Source: Candidatus Rokuibacteriota bacterium (lineage in GTDB: Bacteria; Methylomirabilota; Methylomirabilia; Rokubacteriales; CSP1-6). From it: a stretch of 49,878 bases of DNA. The position numbers were made by a program, and so were the translations under genes. Shown here piece after piece: positions 33,605 to 41,686 of this stretch. The stretch spans positions 1 through 49,878 of the forward strand of contig JACQFL010000029.1 in assembly GCA_016200085.1 (NCBI GenBank), in the 5' to 3' direction. Each line of letters begins with the position of its first letter. Within the stretch, counting starts at the first letter, position 1. Below the pieces are notes generated by a model that searched no databases, was not told the origin of the DNA, and saw only the letters and a program-made list of their open reading frames with translations.

Positions 33605-33625
33605 GGGGGGCTTCGGGCGCCCCCC
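33605..33625. repeat. REP-like palindrome, G6 type
   Basis: A 21-base palindrome with a perfect 7-bp stem (GGGGGGC/GCCCCCC) and a 7-nt loop TTCGGGC. A copy differing by one base (loop TCCGGGC) lies at 38730-38750. It fills the start of the 33595-33697 gap, followed by another GC dyad around 33636-33675; no gene is seen. Confidence 0.7.
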
Positions 33626-33697
33626 AAGCCCCCCAGTGCTCGGGGCACCGCAGCGCAGCTGCGGCGCCCCTCGGCAAGGAGATTTGTTCACGGGCTC

Positions 33698-34843
33698 TCA
33701 GTCCAGCGTCAGCGCCACGGCGTGCGCGCGCACGTAGTCCTCGTCGACCTCGACGCCGAGCCCGGGGCCCGCCGGCAGGGCCACGCGGCCGCCGCCCTTC
33801 CAGACGCGCTCGCGCAGGAAGGTGGTGTCGATGTACTGGGGCCCGTTGAGCTGGAGCGGGTTGATGTCGAAGGCCGCGGCCAGGTGCAGGCCCGCGGCCA
33901 GCCCGAGGTCGGTCTCGGTCAGGCCCGACAGCGACAGCCCCAGCCCGGCCGCCTGCGCCATCTCGCAGAGCTGGCGCGAGTACCAGAAGCCGCCGTTGCG
34001 CTGGACCTTGGCCACCGCGACGCCGATGGCGTCGTGCCGCACGTACTCGAGCAGGTCCGCCAGCGAGCGCAGCGTCTCGTCGATGCCGATGGGCGTCGCC
34101 GTCGCGGCGACGAGCCGGCGGTAGCCGGACAGGTTCAGGCCGTCGAGCGGTTGCTCGAACAGCGTGACCCCGAGCTCCTCGAAGCACCGGGCCTGGCGGA
34201 TGGCGGCGTCCAGGCGGTAGCCGCGATTGGCGTCGACCTGGAGCGTGCGCTGGCCGATGATCTCGCGCGTGCGGGTGACCAGCTCGAGGTCGCCGGCCTC
34301 GCCGTGCATGCCCACCTTGCACTCGAAGGAGTCGTAGCCCGCGTCGAGCCCTTCGCGGGCGAGCCGGTCGGCGTCGCGCGGCGAGACGGTGGTCACCATC
34401 CAGGTGAGGTCGAACTCGGTGCGCCGGCGCCGGCCGAGCAGCTCGTGGAGCGGCACGCCCTGCCGGCGCGCGACGGCGTCGTGCACGGCCACGTCGATGG
34501 CCGACTTGGCGAGCGGCGAGCCCATGGTGAGCCCGGGCGCGATGGCGCGCTCCATGGCGTGGTGCAGGCCGGCGAGGTCCCACGCCTCGAGCCCGATCAC
34601 CGCGGGCGCGAGGTAGCGGCGCAGCGTGGTGACGATGGTCTCGGTCGTCTCGTACGTCCAGCGCGGCGTCGGCGTCGCCTCGCCCCAGCCCGCGCCGCCG
34701 TCGTCGGTGACGACCTTCACGAGCACGCGCGGGCTCTTCGCGCCGGGCGCGGCGGCCACGCCGCCGGCGAGCACGAACACGGCCTTCACGGGGAACTCGA
34801 GCACGAAGACGTCGACGCTCGCGATCTTCACGGCGGTCGCCAT
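33698..34843 (-). CDS. Enolase-superfamily enzyme (mandelate racemase/muconate lactonizing type)
   Basis: 381 residues, cytosolic. Metal ligands appear in order: Asp in LQVDANRGY, Glu in FEQPLDG, Asp/Glu in GIDETLRS. A later Lys in AVAKVQRNGG fits the MLE catalytic base. The usual KxK on strand 2 reads ECK in SFECKVGMHG, so the first Lys is Glu, which will change the chemistry. The C-terminal cap strand ends ALTLD. Divergent from the glycosyltransferase with 33 bases between starts. Substrate unknown; racemase, dehydratase or cycloisomerase are possible. Confidence 0.87.
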   Translation of the reverse strand: MATAVKIASVDVFVLEFPVKAVFVLAGGVAAAPGAKSPRVLVKVVTDDGGAGWGEATPTPRWTYETTETIVTTLRRYLAPAVIGLEAWDLAGLHHAMERAIAPGLTMGSPLAKSAIDVAVHDAVARRQGVPLHELLGRRRRTEFDLTWMVTTVSPRDADRLAREGLDAGYDSFECKVGMHGEAGDLELVTRTREIIGQRTLQVDANRGYRLDAAIRQARCFEELGVTLFEQPLDGLNLSGYRRLVAATATPIGIDETLRSLADLLEYVRHDAIGVAVAKVQRNGGFWYSRQLCEMAQAAGLGLSLSGLTETDLGLAAGLHLAAAFDINPLQLNGPQYIDTTFLRERVWKGGGRVALPAGPGLGVEVDEDYVRAHAVALTLD

Positions 34844-34876
34844 GATAGCAGCGGGCCGTGTGCTAGGCTACGGCCC

Positions 34877-35872
34877 ATGCGATGGCTGCTCGTCATGGGC
34901 TTCGATCGCGCCGCGAATTTCGGTCTCGACTTCCGTGACGAGCTCACGGCGATGGGGCACGAGGTGCGCACCTTCGCGTACCGCCGCAACAACGTCCTCT
35001 ACAAGAACAAGGGCACCAAGGCGCCGTACCAGCGGCTGATCTTGCGCCGGCTCGAGCGGCAGTGCCTGGAGTTCCGTCCGGCCATCGTGCTCGTGCTCAA
35101 GGGCGGCCCCATCGACGGCGCCCTGATCCAGCGCGTGAAGCGCAAGATCGACACGCTGTTCCTCAACGTGTTCCCCGACAACCCGCTCTGGATGATCCCC
35201 TTCGAGCACATCGAGCCCTACGACCTCTTCTTCACCAAGGAGCGCTACGCCCTGCGCCAGCTCCAGCTGGCCGGCCTGGGCAACCTTTACTACCTGCCGC
35301 TGTACTGCGTGCCCGCGTACCACCATCCCGTCGACCTCACCGGCGAGGAGCGCCGACGGCTGGACGGGATCGTGGCGCTCGTGGGGCGCGCGTACCCGTG
35401 GCGCGAGCGCTTCGTGCGCGAGCTCGCACATTACCCTCTCCGCCTCTGGGGACCCGGCTGGCAGCGCGTGCGCGACCCTCGCGTGCGCGCGCTCGTCGCC
35501 GGCCGCGCCGTCTGGAGCGCCGACAAGCTCACGATCTACTCTGGCGCGCGGCTGTCCCTGAACCCGCACCATCCGATGAACGACATCGTGGGCGTGAACA
35601 TCCGCACCTTCGAGCTCGCCGCGGCCGGCGCCTGCCAGGTGGTGGACCTCAAGGACGACCTCTCCACGCTGTTCAAGCCCGGCGAGGAGGTGGTCGCCTA
35701 CCGCGACCTCGCCGAGCTGCGCCGCCAGCTCGATCACTACCTCGCGCGGCCCGACGAGGCGCGCGCCATCGGCGAGAACGCGCGCCGCCGCGCGCTCGCC
35801 GAGCACACGCTGCGCCACCGGCTCGACGAGATCCTCCTCGCCGTCGAGGAGCGGTTCGGCAAGCGCCGGTGA
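34877..35872 (+). CDS. CgeB-like glycosyltransferase
   Basis: 331 residues. The N-terminus MRWLLVMGFDRAANFG with PAIVLVLKGG and the C-terminal glycosyltransferase family 1 part NIRTFELAAAGACQVVDLKDDL, LFKPGEEVVAYRDLAELRRQL match the CgeB group (spore maturation protein-like, GT4 fold). It should transfer a sugar from a nucleotide donor; the acceptor is unknown. A TAGGCT box (34864-34869) seven bases before the ATG suggests a leaderless transcript. The stop overlaps the threonine synthase GTG. Confidence 0.84.
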   Translation: MRWLLVMGFDRAANFGLDFRDELTAMGHEVRTFAYRRNNVLYKNKGTKAPYQRLILRRLERQCLEFRPAIVLVLKGGPIDGALIQRVKRKIDTLFLNVFPDNPLWMIPFEHIEPYDLFFTKERYALRQLQLAGLGNLYYLPLYCVPAYHHPVDLTGEERRRLDGIVALVGRAYPWRERFVRELAHYPLRLWGPGWQRVRDPRVRALVAGRAVWSADKLTIYSGARLSLNPHHPMNDIVGVNIRTFELAAAGACQVVDLKDDLSTLFKPGEEVVAYRDLAELRRQLDHYLARPDEARAIGENARRRALAEHTLRHRLDEILLAVEERFGKRR

Positions 35873-37098
35873 GCGCGCCGGCGTCCCTCGCGCGCGAGCT
35901 CGCCTGCACCGGCTGCGGCGCCACCTACCCGCTGACGTACCGTCTGGAGTGCGCGGCCTGCCGCGGCCTGCTCGAGCTGCGCTACGACCTCGAGACGCTG
36001 CGCTGCCGCGGGCCCGCGCTGCTCGAGGGCCGGGGCCTCTGGCGCTACGCCTCCGTGCTCCCGGTCGCCGATCCCGCCCATCGCGTCTCGCTCGGCGAAG
36101 GTGACACGCCCCTGCTCGACTGTCCGCGGCTGGCCCGCGACCTCGGGGTGCAGAGCCTCGCGATCAAGTTCGAGGGCGCCAACCCCACGGGCACGGTGAA
36201 GGACCGGTCCTCGGCCACGGCGATCGGCGCGGCGCTGCAGTTCGGCTTCCGGGCGATCTCGGTCGTGAGCACCGGCAACGCCGGCTCGTCGATCGCCGCC
36301 TATGCCGCGCGCGCCGGCCTGCGCTCGTTCATCTTCGCCTACGAGCGCGCCTCGGCGCCGAAGGTGTTGCACATGGCCGCGACCGCTTCCGACTTCGTGG
36401 TCTACAGCGGGGGCTACGACGACCTCATCGGTCCCTGGGACCGGCTCGCCGGCGAGGGCCTGTTCTTCGACGGCGGCGCCTCGCGCAACGCCTACAAGCA
36501 CGAGGGCAAGAAGACGCTCGCCTACGAGATCGCCGAGCAGAGCGGCTGGACGCCGCCCGATGTGGTGGTCGCGCCCGTCGCGGTGGGCGAAACCTTCATC
36601 GCCGCGGCGCGTGGCTTCCGCGAGATGGAGACCGCGGGATGGATCGCGCGCCGGCCGCGGATGATCGCCGCCCAGGCCACGCGCGCCAACCCCGTGAGCC
36701 GCGCCTTCCGGGAGGGCGGCCCGGTCGCGCCGGTGACCATCGGCTACACCGTCGCGGAGGGCCTCGCCGCCGGGAATCCCGGACGCAAGGGCGAGTGGGT
36801 GCTGCGCCTGCTGCGCGAGGACAAGGGGCTGGCCGGCGATGCCGAGGACGAGGCGATCCTCGCGGCCCAGAGACGGCTCGCGCGTACCGAGGGCATCTGG
36901 GCCGGCCCGACAGGTGTGGCGACGCTCGCCGTGCTGGCGGGGATGCTCGAGCGGCGAGAGGTCGATCCCGGCCAGCGCTTCTGCGTGGTGGTCACCGAGA
37001 CCGGCCTCAAGACCGAGGCGGCGCTGCCGGCCCGCGGCGGCACCGCCTTCGACGACGCCTCGCTGCGGCGGCTCGTCGAGGAGCGGCTCAGGCGCTGA
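35869..37098 (+). CDS. thrC: Threonine synthase (PLP-dependent)
   Basis: 409 residues from GTG in a GTGA overlap. An N-terminal zinc-ribbon-like part (LACTGCGA, LECAACRG) precedes the fold type II PLP core, as in thermophile and plant-type threonine synthases. The PLP lysine lies in NPTGTVKDRSSATA, the phosphate loop in SVVSTGNAGSSIAAYAA. It converts O-phosphohomoserine to threonine. Some members of this group are general threonine synthase-like PLP enzymes, so the exact product carries some doubt. The stop overlaps the CTG of the glycosylase gene. Confidence 0.85.
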   Translation: MSAPASLARELACTGCGATYPLTYRLECAACRGLLELRYDLETLRCRGPALLEGRGLWRYASVLPVADPAHRVSLGEGDTPLLDCPRLARDLGVQSLAIKFEGANPTGTVKDRSSATAIGAALQFGFRAISVVSTGNAGSSIAAYAARAGLRSFIFAYERASAPKVLHMAATASDFVVYSGGYDDLIGPWDRLAGEGLFFDGGASRNAYKHEGKKTLAYEIAEQSGWTPPDVVVAPVAVGETFIAAARGFREMETAGWIARRPRMIAAQATRANPVSRAFREGGPVAPVTIGYTVAEGLAAGNPGRKGEWVLRLLREDKGLAGDAEDEAILAAQRRLARTEGIWAGPTGVATLAVLAGMLERREVDPGQRFCVVVTETGLKTEAALPARGGTAFDDASLRRLVEERLRR

Positions 37099-37682
37099 CG
37101 CTGCCCCGCCGGTTCTATCAGCGCCCGGCGCCCGCCGTCGCGCGCGACCTGCTCGGCTGCGTCCTCGTCTCCCGGCGCGGCCGCACGCTCACGGCCGGCC
37201 GCATCGTGGAGACCGAAGCCTATCTCGGGCCCGAGGACGCCGCCTCGCATGCCGCGTTCCGCCCGCGCAGCCACGCGCTCTTCTACGGCGAGGGCGGACA
37301 CGCCTACGTCTACACCGCGTACGGCATGCACGCGTGCTTCAACGCCGTCGCCAACCCCGCCGGCCAGCCGGGCTGCGTGCTCGTGCGGGCGCTCGAGCCG
37401 CTGCTCGGCCTGCGCGCGATGGCCCGGCGTCGCGGGATCGGCGCCGAGTCGGCGAGGCTCGCCACCGGTCCGGGCAATCTCTGTCGCGCGCTGGCCATCA
37501 CGGTCGCCGACAGCGGAGCCGACCTCACCGCCGGGCGTCTGGTGATCGCGCCGCCCGACCGGCCGCGAGACTTCACGATCGCGCGCGGCCCGCGCATCGG
37601 GATCACGCGCGCGGCCGACCTTCCGCTGCGCTTCTGGGTCGCGGACCATCGCCACGTCTCCCGCCTGCCCCGACCTCGATAG
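37095..37682 (+). CDS. DNA-3-methyladenine glycosylase, MPG/AAG type
   Basis: 195 residues if started at CTG 37095, which overlaps the previous stop (CTGA). No ATG or GTG precedes the conserved start (LPRRFYQRPAPAVARDLLGCVLV). The AAG family is clear: RIVETEAYLGPEDAASHA contains the catalytic Glu, HAYVYTAYGMHACFNAV and GPGNLCRALAI follow. It excises alkylated purines from DNA in base excision repair. The protein is nearly full length for bacterial AAG (about 190-200). Ends at TAG two bases before the SGNH gene. Confidence 0.88.
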   Translation: MTLPRRFYQRPAPAVARDLLGCVLVSRRGRTLTAGRIVETEAYLGPEDAASHAAFRPRSHALFYGEGGHAYVYTAYGMHACFNAVANPAGQPGCVLVRALEPLLGLRAMARRRGIGAESARLATGPGNLCRALAITVADSGADLTAGRLVIAPPDRPRDFTIARGPRIGITRAADLPLRFWVADHRHVSRLPRPR

Positions 37683-37683
37683 A

Positions 37684-38721
37684 ATGAGCGGGATGCCGGC
37701 CGAACCGCGCCCGCGCCGCCGCTACGTCACGTTCGCGATCATCGCGGTGCTCGTCTCGACGGTCTTCAGCGTGCTCGCACTGCTGGGCGTCGACTTCTGG
37801 CTGCACAAGCGCTACGAGAAGCGCTGGGGCCTCAACGTGTGGGGCTACCGGGGCGAGGTGGTCGGCCGCAAGCAGACCGGCGAGTTCCGGCTGGTGGTCG
37901 TCGGGGGAAGCACCGCGCTCGGCTTCGGCCTGCCCGCCGAGCAGGCCTTCCCGGGGCAGCTGCAGCGCTTGCTGAAGGCGCGCCCGGGCGGCGCCGGAGC
38001 CGTCAGCGTGGTCAACCTCGCCTACAACGCCGAGGGCGCGTACTCGTTCGCGCACACCCTGCGCGACTACGACTATCTCGCCTACGACGCCGCCCTGCTC
38101 TACACGGGCGTGAACGACCTCGGCGGTCCCAACCGGCAGGTGTTCCGGCGCGACTCCGGCGTGTTCCGCCTCACCGGCTACTACTTCATGCTCCCTCAGG
38201 TGCTGCGCGAGCGCGCGCTCTTCATCCGGTACGGGGGCGACATGGACGCCGCCGCCCGCGGCGAGAAGGTCGTCTTCACCCCGAACGCCCGCGAGCGCAC
38301 GGCGGCCGCCGCGCTGGAGGCCGCGGCGAAGATCACGCGCAGCATCGAGAACCAGCTCGGACAGCAGGACACGGAGAGGACGAGCGGGCCCGGCGACTCG
38401 GGCTGCGGCGCACGGTGGGACTTCTACTGCGGGGCGGTGGCCCGGGCCGTCGAGGAGACGCTGGCCCGCGGGCGTCGGGTGATCGTGGTGAGCGAGCCGT
38501 ACGTGACCGACGTGCAGGCCGACCAGCAGCGCGCCCTCGCCGCGATGCTGCAGCGCCGCTTCGCCGGCCGCCCGGGCTGGTCCCACGTGGACCTCGGCCG
38601 CGCCGTCGACGTCCGCGAGCCCGCGATCGCCTTCGACGGCATGCACCTGACCGGGCCGGGCAACGCGATCATCGCCGCCCGTCTCGTGGAGCCCGTGACC
38701 GCGGCGATGGATCGAAACTGA
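37684..38721 (+). CDS. Membrane-anchored SGNH/GDSL hydrolase
   Basis: 345 residues. One N-terminal membrane helix (FAIIAVLVSTVFSVLALLGV) would place the domain outside the cytosol. The SGNH blocks are present: Ser in LVVVGGSTALGFGLPAE, Asn in LYTGVNDLGGPN, and the Asp-His pair in FDGMHLTGPGNAI. A cysteine pair (SGCGARWDFYC) may form a disulfide. Likely an esterase or acyl/acetyl hydrolase acting on an envelope glycan, consistent with the glycosyltransferase three genes upstream. ATG 37684 or 37693 could be the start. Confidence 0.85.
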   Translation: MSGMPAEPRPRRRYVTFAIIAVLVSTVFSVLALLGVDFWLHKRYEKRWGLNVWGYRGEVVGRKQTGEFRLVVVGGSTALGFGLPAEQAFPGQLQRLLKARPGGAGAVSVVNLAYNAEGAYSFAHTLRDYDYLAYDAALLYTGVNDLGGPNRQVFRRDSGVFRLTGYYFMLPQVLRERALFIRYGGDMDAAARGEKVVFTPNARERTAAAALEAAAKITRSIENQLGQQDTERTSGPGDSGCGARWDFYCGAVARAVEETLARGRRVIVVSEPYVTDVQADQQRALAAMLQRRFAGRPGWSHVDLGRAVDVREPAIAFDGMHLTGPGNAIIAARLVEPVTAAMDRN

Positions 38722-38729
38722 TTGAAGCT

Positions 38730-38864
38730 GGGGGGCTCCGGGCGCCCCCCTGGACCAAGCGCCCTGGGAAACCCAGGGCGCTGCTCGACCACCCAGCCCC
38801 CACACCCCCAACGCTCGGAAGCGCCCCCGGGGACCCGGGGCGCTCCTCGATCCCCAGACCCAAC
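38730..38864. repeat. Cluster of three REP-like palindromes
   Basis: Three GC dyads lie in a row: 38730-38750 (7-bp stem, the G6 type of 33605), 38758-38782 (11-bp stem AGCGCCCTGGG, loop AAA) and 38820-38844 (related stem with a one-base bulge). The last one with its flank to 38864 matches, in inverse orientation, the element at 45532-45576. They lie between convergent genes and may also end transcription. No gene in 38722-38875. Confidence 0.75.
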
Positions 38865-38875
38865 GCGCGCTCTCC

Positions 38876-39652
38876 TCACATCGGATAGGGCTCGAGCTCG
38901 CGCGCCATCTCCACGGGCCCCCCGAATGCGGCGCGGGCCTCCTCCACCAGCGCGTCGACCTCGCCGTGGTAGTCCGCCTCCACGTGCGTCAGGATGAGCC
39001 GGGCGACGCCCGCGCGCGCGGCGACCTCTCCGGCCTCGCGCGCGGTGGAGTGGGCGCCGAAGCGGCCGCGCGCGCGGTGGGGAAAGGTGGCCTCGTGGAG
39101 CAGCGTGTCGGCGCCGCGCGCGAGCGCGGCAACGGTCTCGCAGGGCGTGGTATCGGACGAGTACACCACCGTGCGGGCGCCCGGCGCCTCGACGCGGATG
39201 GCGAAGTTCGGCATGGTCCCGTGGGCGTTGGGCGCGGTGCTGATCGCGAGACCCCCGGTGGCGAACGCGGCCGCGCCGGGCGCGAGCGCGATCGGCGCGA
39301 AGACGATGGGGAAGATCCCGGGCCGCTCGAGCACGTTGAACAGGGCGAGCAGGGCGCGGATGGGGCTGACGTGCTCGGGCCGGCAGACGATCGTGAGCGG
39401 CGCCGTCCGGTGCAGCAGGAAGAGGTTCTGCACGAGGGACGGCAGCCCGTACGCGTGGTCGGGATGGATGTGGGTCAGGACCACGTGGCTCACCGCCAGC
39501 GGATCGACGCCCGCCCGCCGCAGCCGGCCGACCGGGCTGCCACCGCAGTCCACGAGCACCGCCGCGCCGGCCCCGGCGAAGACGAGCGAGGTGGTATCAC
39601 GCTCGGCGGAGGGGATGGCCCCCGAGGTGCCGAGGAAGACGAACCGCGGCAT
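38876..39652 (-). CDS. RNase Z-like MBL-fold metallohydrolase
   Basis: 258 residues. The MBL zinc motif is THIHPDHAYGLPSLVQNLFLL with Asp in LVDCGGSPVG; later ligands lie in APNAHGTMPNFAIRV, VYSSDTTPCETVAALARGAD and ILTHVEADYHGEV. The order and the early GTSGAIPSAERDTTS loop match the RNase Z/arylsulfatase branch. tRNA 3' processing is possible, but single-copy ElaC features are not complete, so a general phosphodiesterase or esterase is equally possible. ATG overlaps the LolA-like stop by one base. Confidence 0.82.
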   Translation of the reverse strand: MPRFVFLGTSGAIPSAERDTTSLVFAGAGAAVLVDCGGSPVGRLRRAGVDPLAVSHVVLTHIHPDHAYGLPSLVQNLFLLHRTAPLTIVCRPEHVSPIRALLALFNVLERPGIFPIVFAPIALAPGAAAFATGGLAISTAPNAHGTMPNFAIRVEAPGARTVVYSSDTTPCETVAALARGADTLLHEATFPHRARGRFGAHSTAREAGEVAARAGVARLILTHVEADYHGEVDALVEEARAAFGGPVEMARELEPYPM

Positions 39653-40413
39653 CAGCGCCCGCGGCGGAGCGCGTCGGGATCGAAAAGGGCGTCGGGCAGG
39701 TCGGTGTTGACGGCGACCGCGCGCACGGTGATCAGCGCGACGAGCTTGCCGTCGACGAAGATCTCCTGGCGCCACGGAAAGGCGAGCGCCTCCGGCGTCC
39801 GGCGGTGCTCGGAGAAGGTCACGTCGACGAGCGCGGACATGCCCTGGAGCGATTCGCGATTGATCATGCGCACCACCCCGACGTCGGGGTCGAGCCACAC
39901 GGCCGGGCTCGCCCGATCGCCCGCGGCAGCGCCGATGACGGTGACGGTCCGGCCGCGCAGCCGCGCCTCGGACACGACGTCGGTGCGGATCCCGAGCGCC
40001 CGCCACTCGGCGAGCAGCTCGTCGGGGCCGCGCGGCCCCGTCATCAGCGCCGCGGCGCTCGCGCGCTCGCGAGGTGACACCGGCGCCTCCTGGGTCACAC
40101 CGTCCGGGCGCCGGATCCACGCGCGGTCGCCGGCCGTGATCCGGATCTCCCGCTGGCCGTCGACGGTCTGCTCGAGCCGCTGCCGGCGGGGAGGCTTCAT
40201 GAAGATGCGATGCTCGCCGCTCGATTGCCGGTGACGGCCGTCCGGCTCGTAGATCGTGAAGCTCTGCTCGATGGTGAGGTCCCGCACCTCGGGGTTGCCC
40301 AGGCGCGCCACGAACGCGGCGACGGCCTCGCGCGCGTCGATCGCGCCGGCCCCCTCGGAGACGAGCAGGACGCCCGGGAGGGCGAGCACGGCGAGGGTGC
40401 GCGGGGCAATCAC
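39652..40413 (-). CDS. LolA-like outer-membrane lipoprotein-sorting protein
   Basis: 253 residues from GTG with a signal peptide ending SEGAGA. The half-barrel pattern of LolA/LolB-like proteins is seen in DLTIEQSFTIYEPDG, HRIFMKPPRRQRLEQTVDG, ITAGDRAWIRRPDG, PAVWLDPDVGVVRMIN and LAFPWRQEIFVDGKLVAL. Likely a periplasmic carrier of lipid or lipoprotein. A promoter at 40420-40447 would place the transcript start at the GTG itself (leaderless). It lies divergent from tolQ. Confidence 0.75.
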   Translation of the reverse strand: MIAPRTLAVLALPGVLLVSEGAGAIDAREAVAAFVARLGNPEVRDLTIEQSFTIYEPDGRHRQSSGEHRIFMKPPRRQRLEQTVDGQREIRITAGDRAWIRRPDGVTQEAPVSPRERASAAALMTGPRGPDELLAEWRALGIRTDVVSEARLRGRTVTVIGAAAGDRASPAVWLDPDVGVVRMINRESLQGMSALVDVTFSEHRRTPEALAFPWRQEIFVDGKLVALITVRAVAVNTDLPDALFDPDALRRGR

Positions 40414-40419
40414 GGATCG

Positions 40420-40447
40420 TTTATACGCCGGGGGCGCACGAAGTCAA
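40420..40447 (-). promoter_or_regulatory. Promoter for the LolA-like gene, probably leaderless
   Basis: Minus strand TTGACT (40447-40442) and TATAAA (40425-40420) are 16 bases apart. Six bases separate the -10 from the GTG at 40413, so transcription should begin at or next to the start codon. It is back-to-back with the tol promoter. Confidence 0.65.
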
Positions 40448-40476
40448 CGAACGTCTTGATTTTCATGGCCGATTTA

Positions 40477-40506
40477 TTGACACTCCGCGAAGACGAACGG
40501 TATAGT
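40477..40506 (+). promoter_or_regulatory. Near-consensus promoter of the tol-pal operon
   Basis: TTGACA (40477-40482) and TATAGT (40501-40506) are separated by 18 bases, the same hexamers and spacing as the lpoB promoter at 12809-12838. Transcription should start near 40513. AAGGAG at 40519-40524 is the ribosome site for the tolQ GTG at 40530. Confidence 0.88.
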
Positions 40507-40529
40507 CGAGGGAAACCCAAGGAGCCTCC

Positions 40530-41264
40530 GTGCCCACCGCAGACACCCTGAACACCGGCATCCTGGACATCGTTCTGCACGCGGGCCTGATCGCCAAGGC
40601 GATCCTGGTCATCCTGCTGCTCTTCTCGATCGTCAGCTGGGCGCTGATCCTCGACAAGTGGTGGCAGTTCCGCCGGGTGCGGTCGCAGACCCTGGGCTTC
40701 CTGAGGATCTTCCGCGAGGGGCGCCGCTCCTCGGCCGTCTACGCCGCCGCCCGCAAGTATCGCGAGAGCCCGCTGGCCCACCTGTACGTCGCCGCCTACC
40801 AGGAGGTGGCCGGCGTGCCCGAGGTCGCCGACGTCGTCCTCGACGACGTCGACGAGGGGCTGGGTGGCGAGCGGCTCGAGCAGGCCAATCGGGCGCTGCG
40901 GCGCGCGTCGACTCTCGAGGTCGCGCGGCTGGAGCGCTACCTGCCCTTCCTCGCCACGACGGCCAGCGCCACGCCCTTCATCGGGCTGTTCGGCACGGTG
41001 TGGGGCATCATCACCGCCTTCCACGGGATCGGCCTGCAGGGCTCGGCGAGCCTCGCCGTGGTCGCCCCCGGCATCTCCGAGGCCCTCATCGCGACGGCCT
41101 TCGGCCTCGGCGCGGCCATCCCGGCCGTCGTGGGCTACAACTACTTCGTCAACCGCGTGAAGCACTGGGCGGCCGAGATGGAAGGCTTCGCGCTCGACCT
41201 GCTCAACGTGCTGAGCCGTCCGGCCCCGAAGATCGCGGGGCGACCCGCCAAAGATGGCCTTTAA
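40530..41264 (+). CDS. tolQ: TolQ proton channel subunit
   Basis: 244 residues from GTG with AAGGAG upstream. Three membrane helices fit TolQ/ExbB: AGLIAKAILVILLLFSIVSWALI, ATTASATPFIGLFGTVWGIITAF and ALIATAFGLGAAIPAVVGYNYFV. The proton-path Thr/Ser residues in the last two helices are retained. With TolR it uses the proton gradient to drive TolA. Gene order tolQ-R-A-B-pal-cpoB is canonical. Confidence 0.95.
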   Translation: MPTADTLNTGILDIVLHAGLIAKAILVILLLFSIVSWALILDKWWQFRRVRSQTLGFLRIFREGRRSSAVYAAARKYRESPLAHLYVAAYQEVAGVPEVADVVLDDVDEGLGGERLEQANRALRRASTLEVARLERYLPFLATTASATPFIGLFGTVWGIITAFHGIGLQGSASLAVVAPGISEALIATAFGLGAAIPAVVGYNYFVNRVKHWAAEMEGFALDLLNVLSRPAPKIAGRPAKDGL

Positions 41265-41685
41265 TCCCGAGGCGAGCAGCGGGAGCGAGCGCCGCATCGG
41301 CGCGACGCTGGCGGAGATCAACATCATCCCGCTGGTCGACGTCGTGCTGGTGCTGCTGCTCATCTTCATGCTCACGGCCCCGATGATGTACCGCGGAATC
41401 GACGTCAACCTCCCCACGGCCTCGACCAAGCCCACCGCGGTCGAGGAGCGCATGGTGCTGACCTTCACCAAGGACCAGGCCTACTACCTGAACGACAGGA
41501 AGGTCGCCGTCGCTGCGCTCGAGCCGACGCTGCGCGACGCCTTCCGCGATCGCAAGGACCGCACGCTCTACCTCAAGGCTGACGCCGGCCTCTCCTACGG
41601 CGCCGTGATCGAGACGATGGACCGCGTGCGCCGCGCCGGGATCGAGCGCCTCGGCATGGTGACGGAGCCGACCCGGACCCGCTGA
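41254..41685 (+). CDS. tolR: TolR (ExbD family) channel subunit
   Basis: 143 residues, overlapping tolQ by 11 bases. The single membrane helix starts INIIPLVDVVLVLLLIFMLT, with the essential Asp in PLVDVV that carries protons. The periplasmic part (GIDVNLPTAST, RTLYLKADAGLSYGAVIETM) matches ExbD/TolR. Plug and gating role with TolQ. Confidence 0.95.
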   Translation: MAFNPEASSGSERRIGATLAEINIIPLVDVVLVLLLIFMLTAPMMYRGIDVNLPTASTKPTAVEERMVLTFTKDQAYYLNDRKVAVAALEPTLRDAFRDRKDRTLYLKADAGLSYGAVIETMDRVRRAGIERLGMVTEPTRTR

Positions 41686-41686
41686 C

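Noticed and set aside
40464..40551. Small plus-strand frame starting at ATG 40464 in the tol promoter region
   Set aside because: It overlaps the promoter elements and tolQ start and has no ribosome site; the bases are better explained as promoter.
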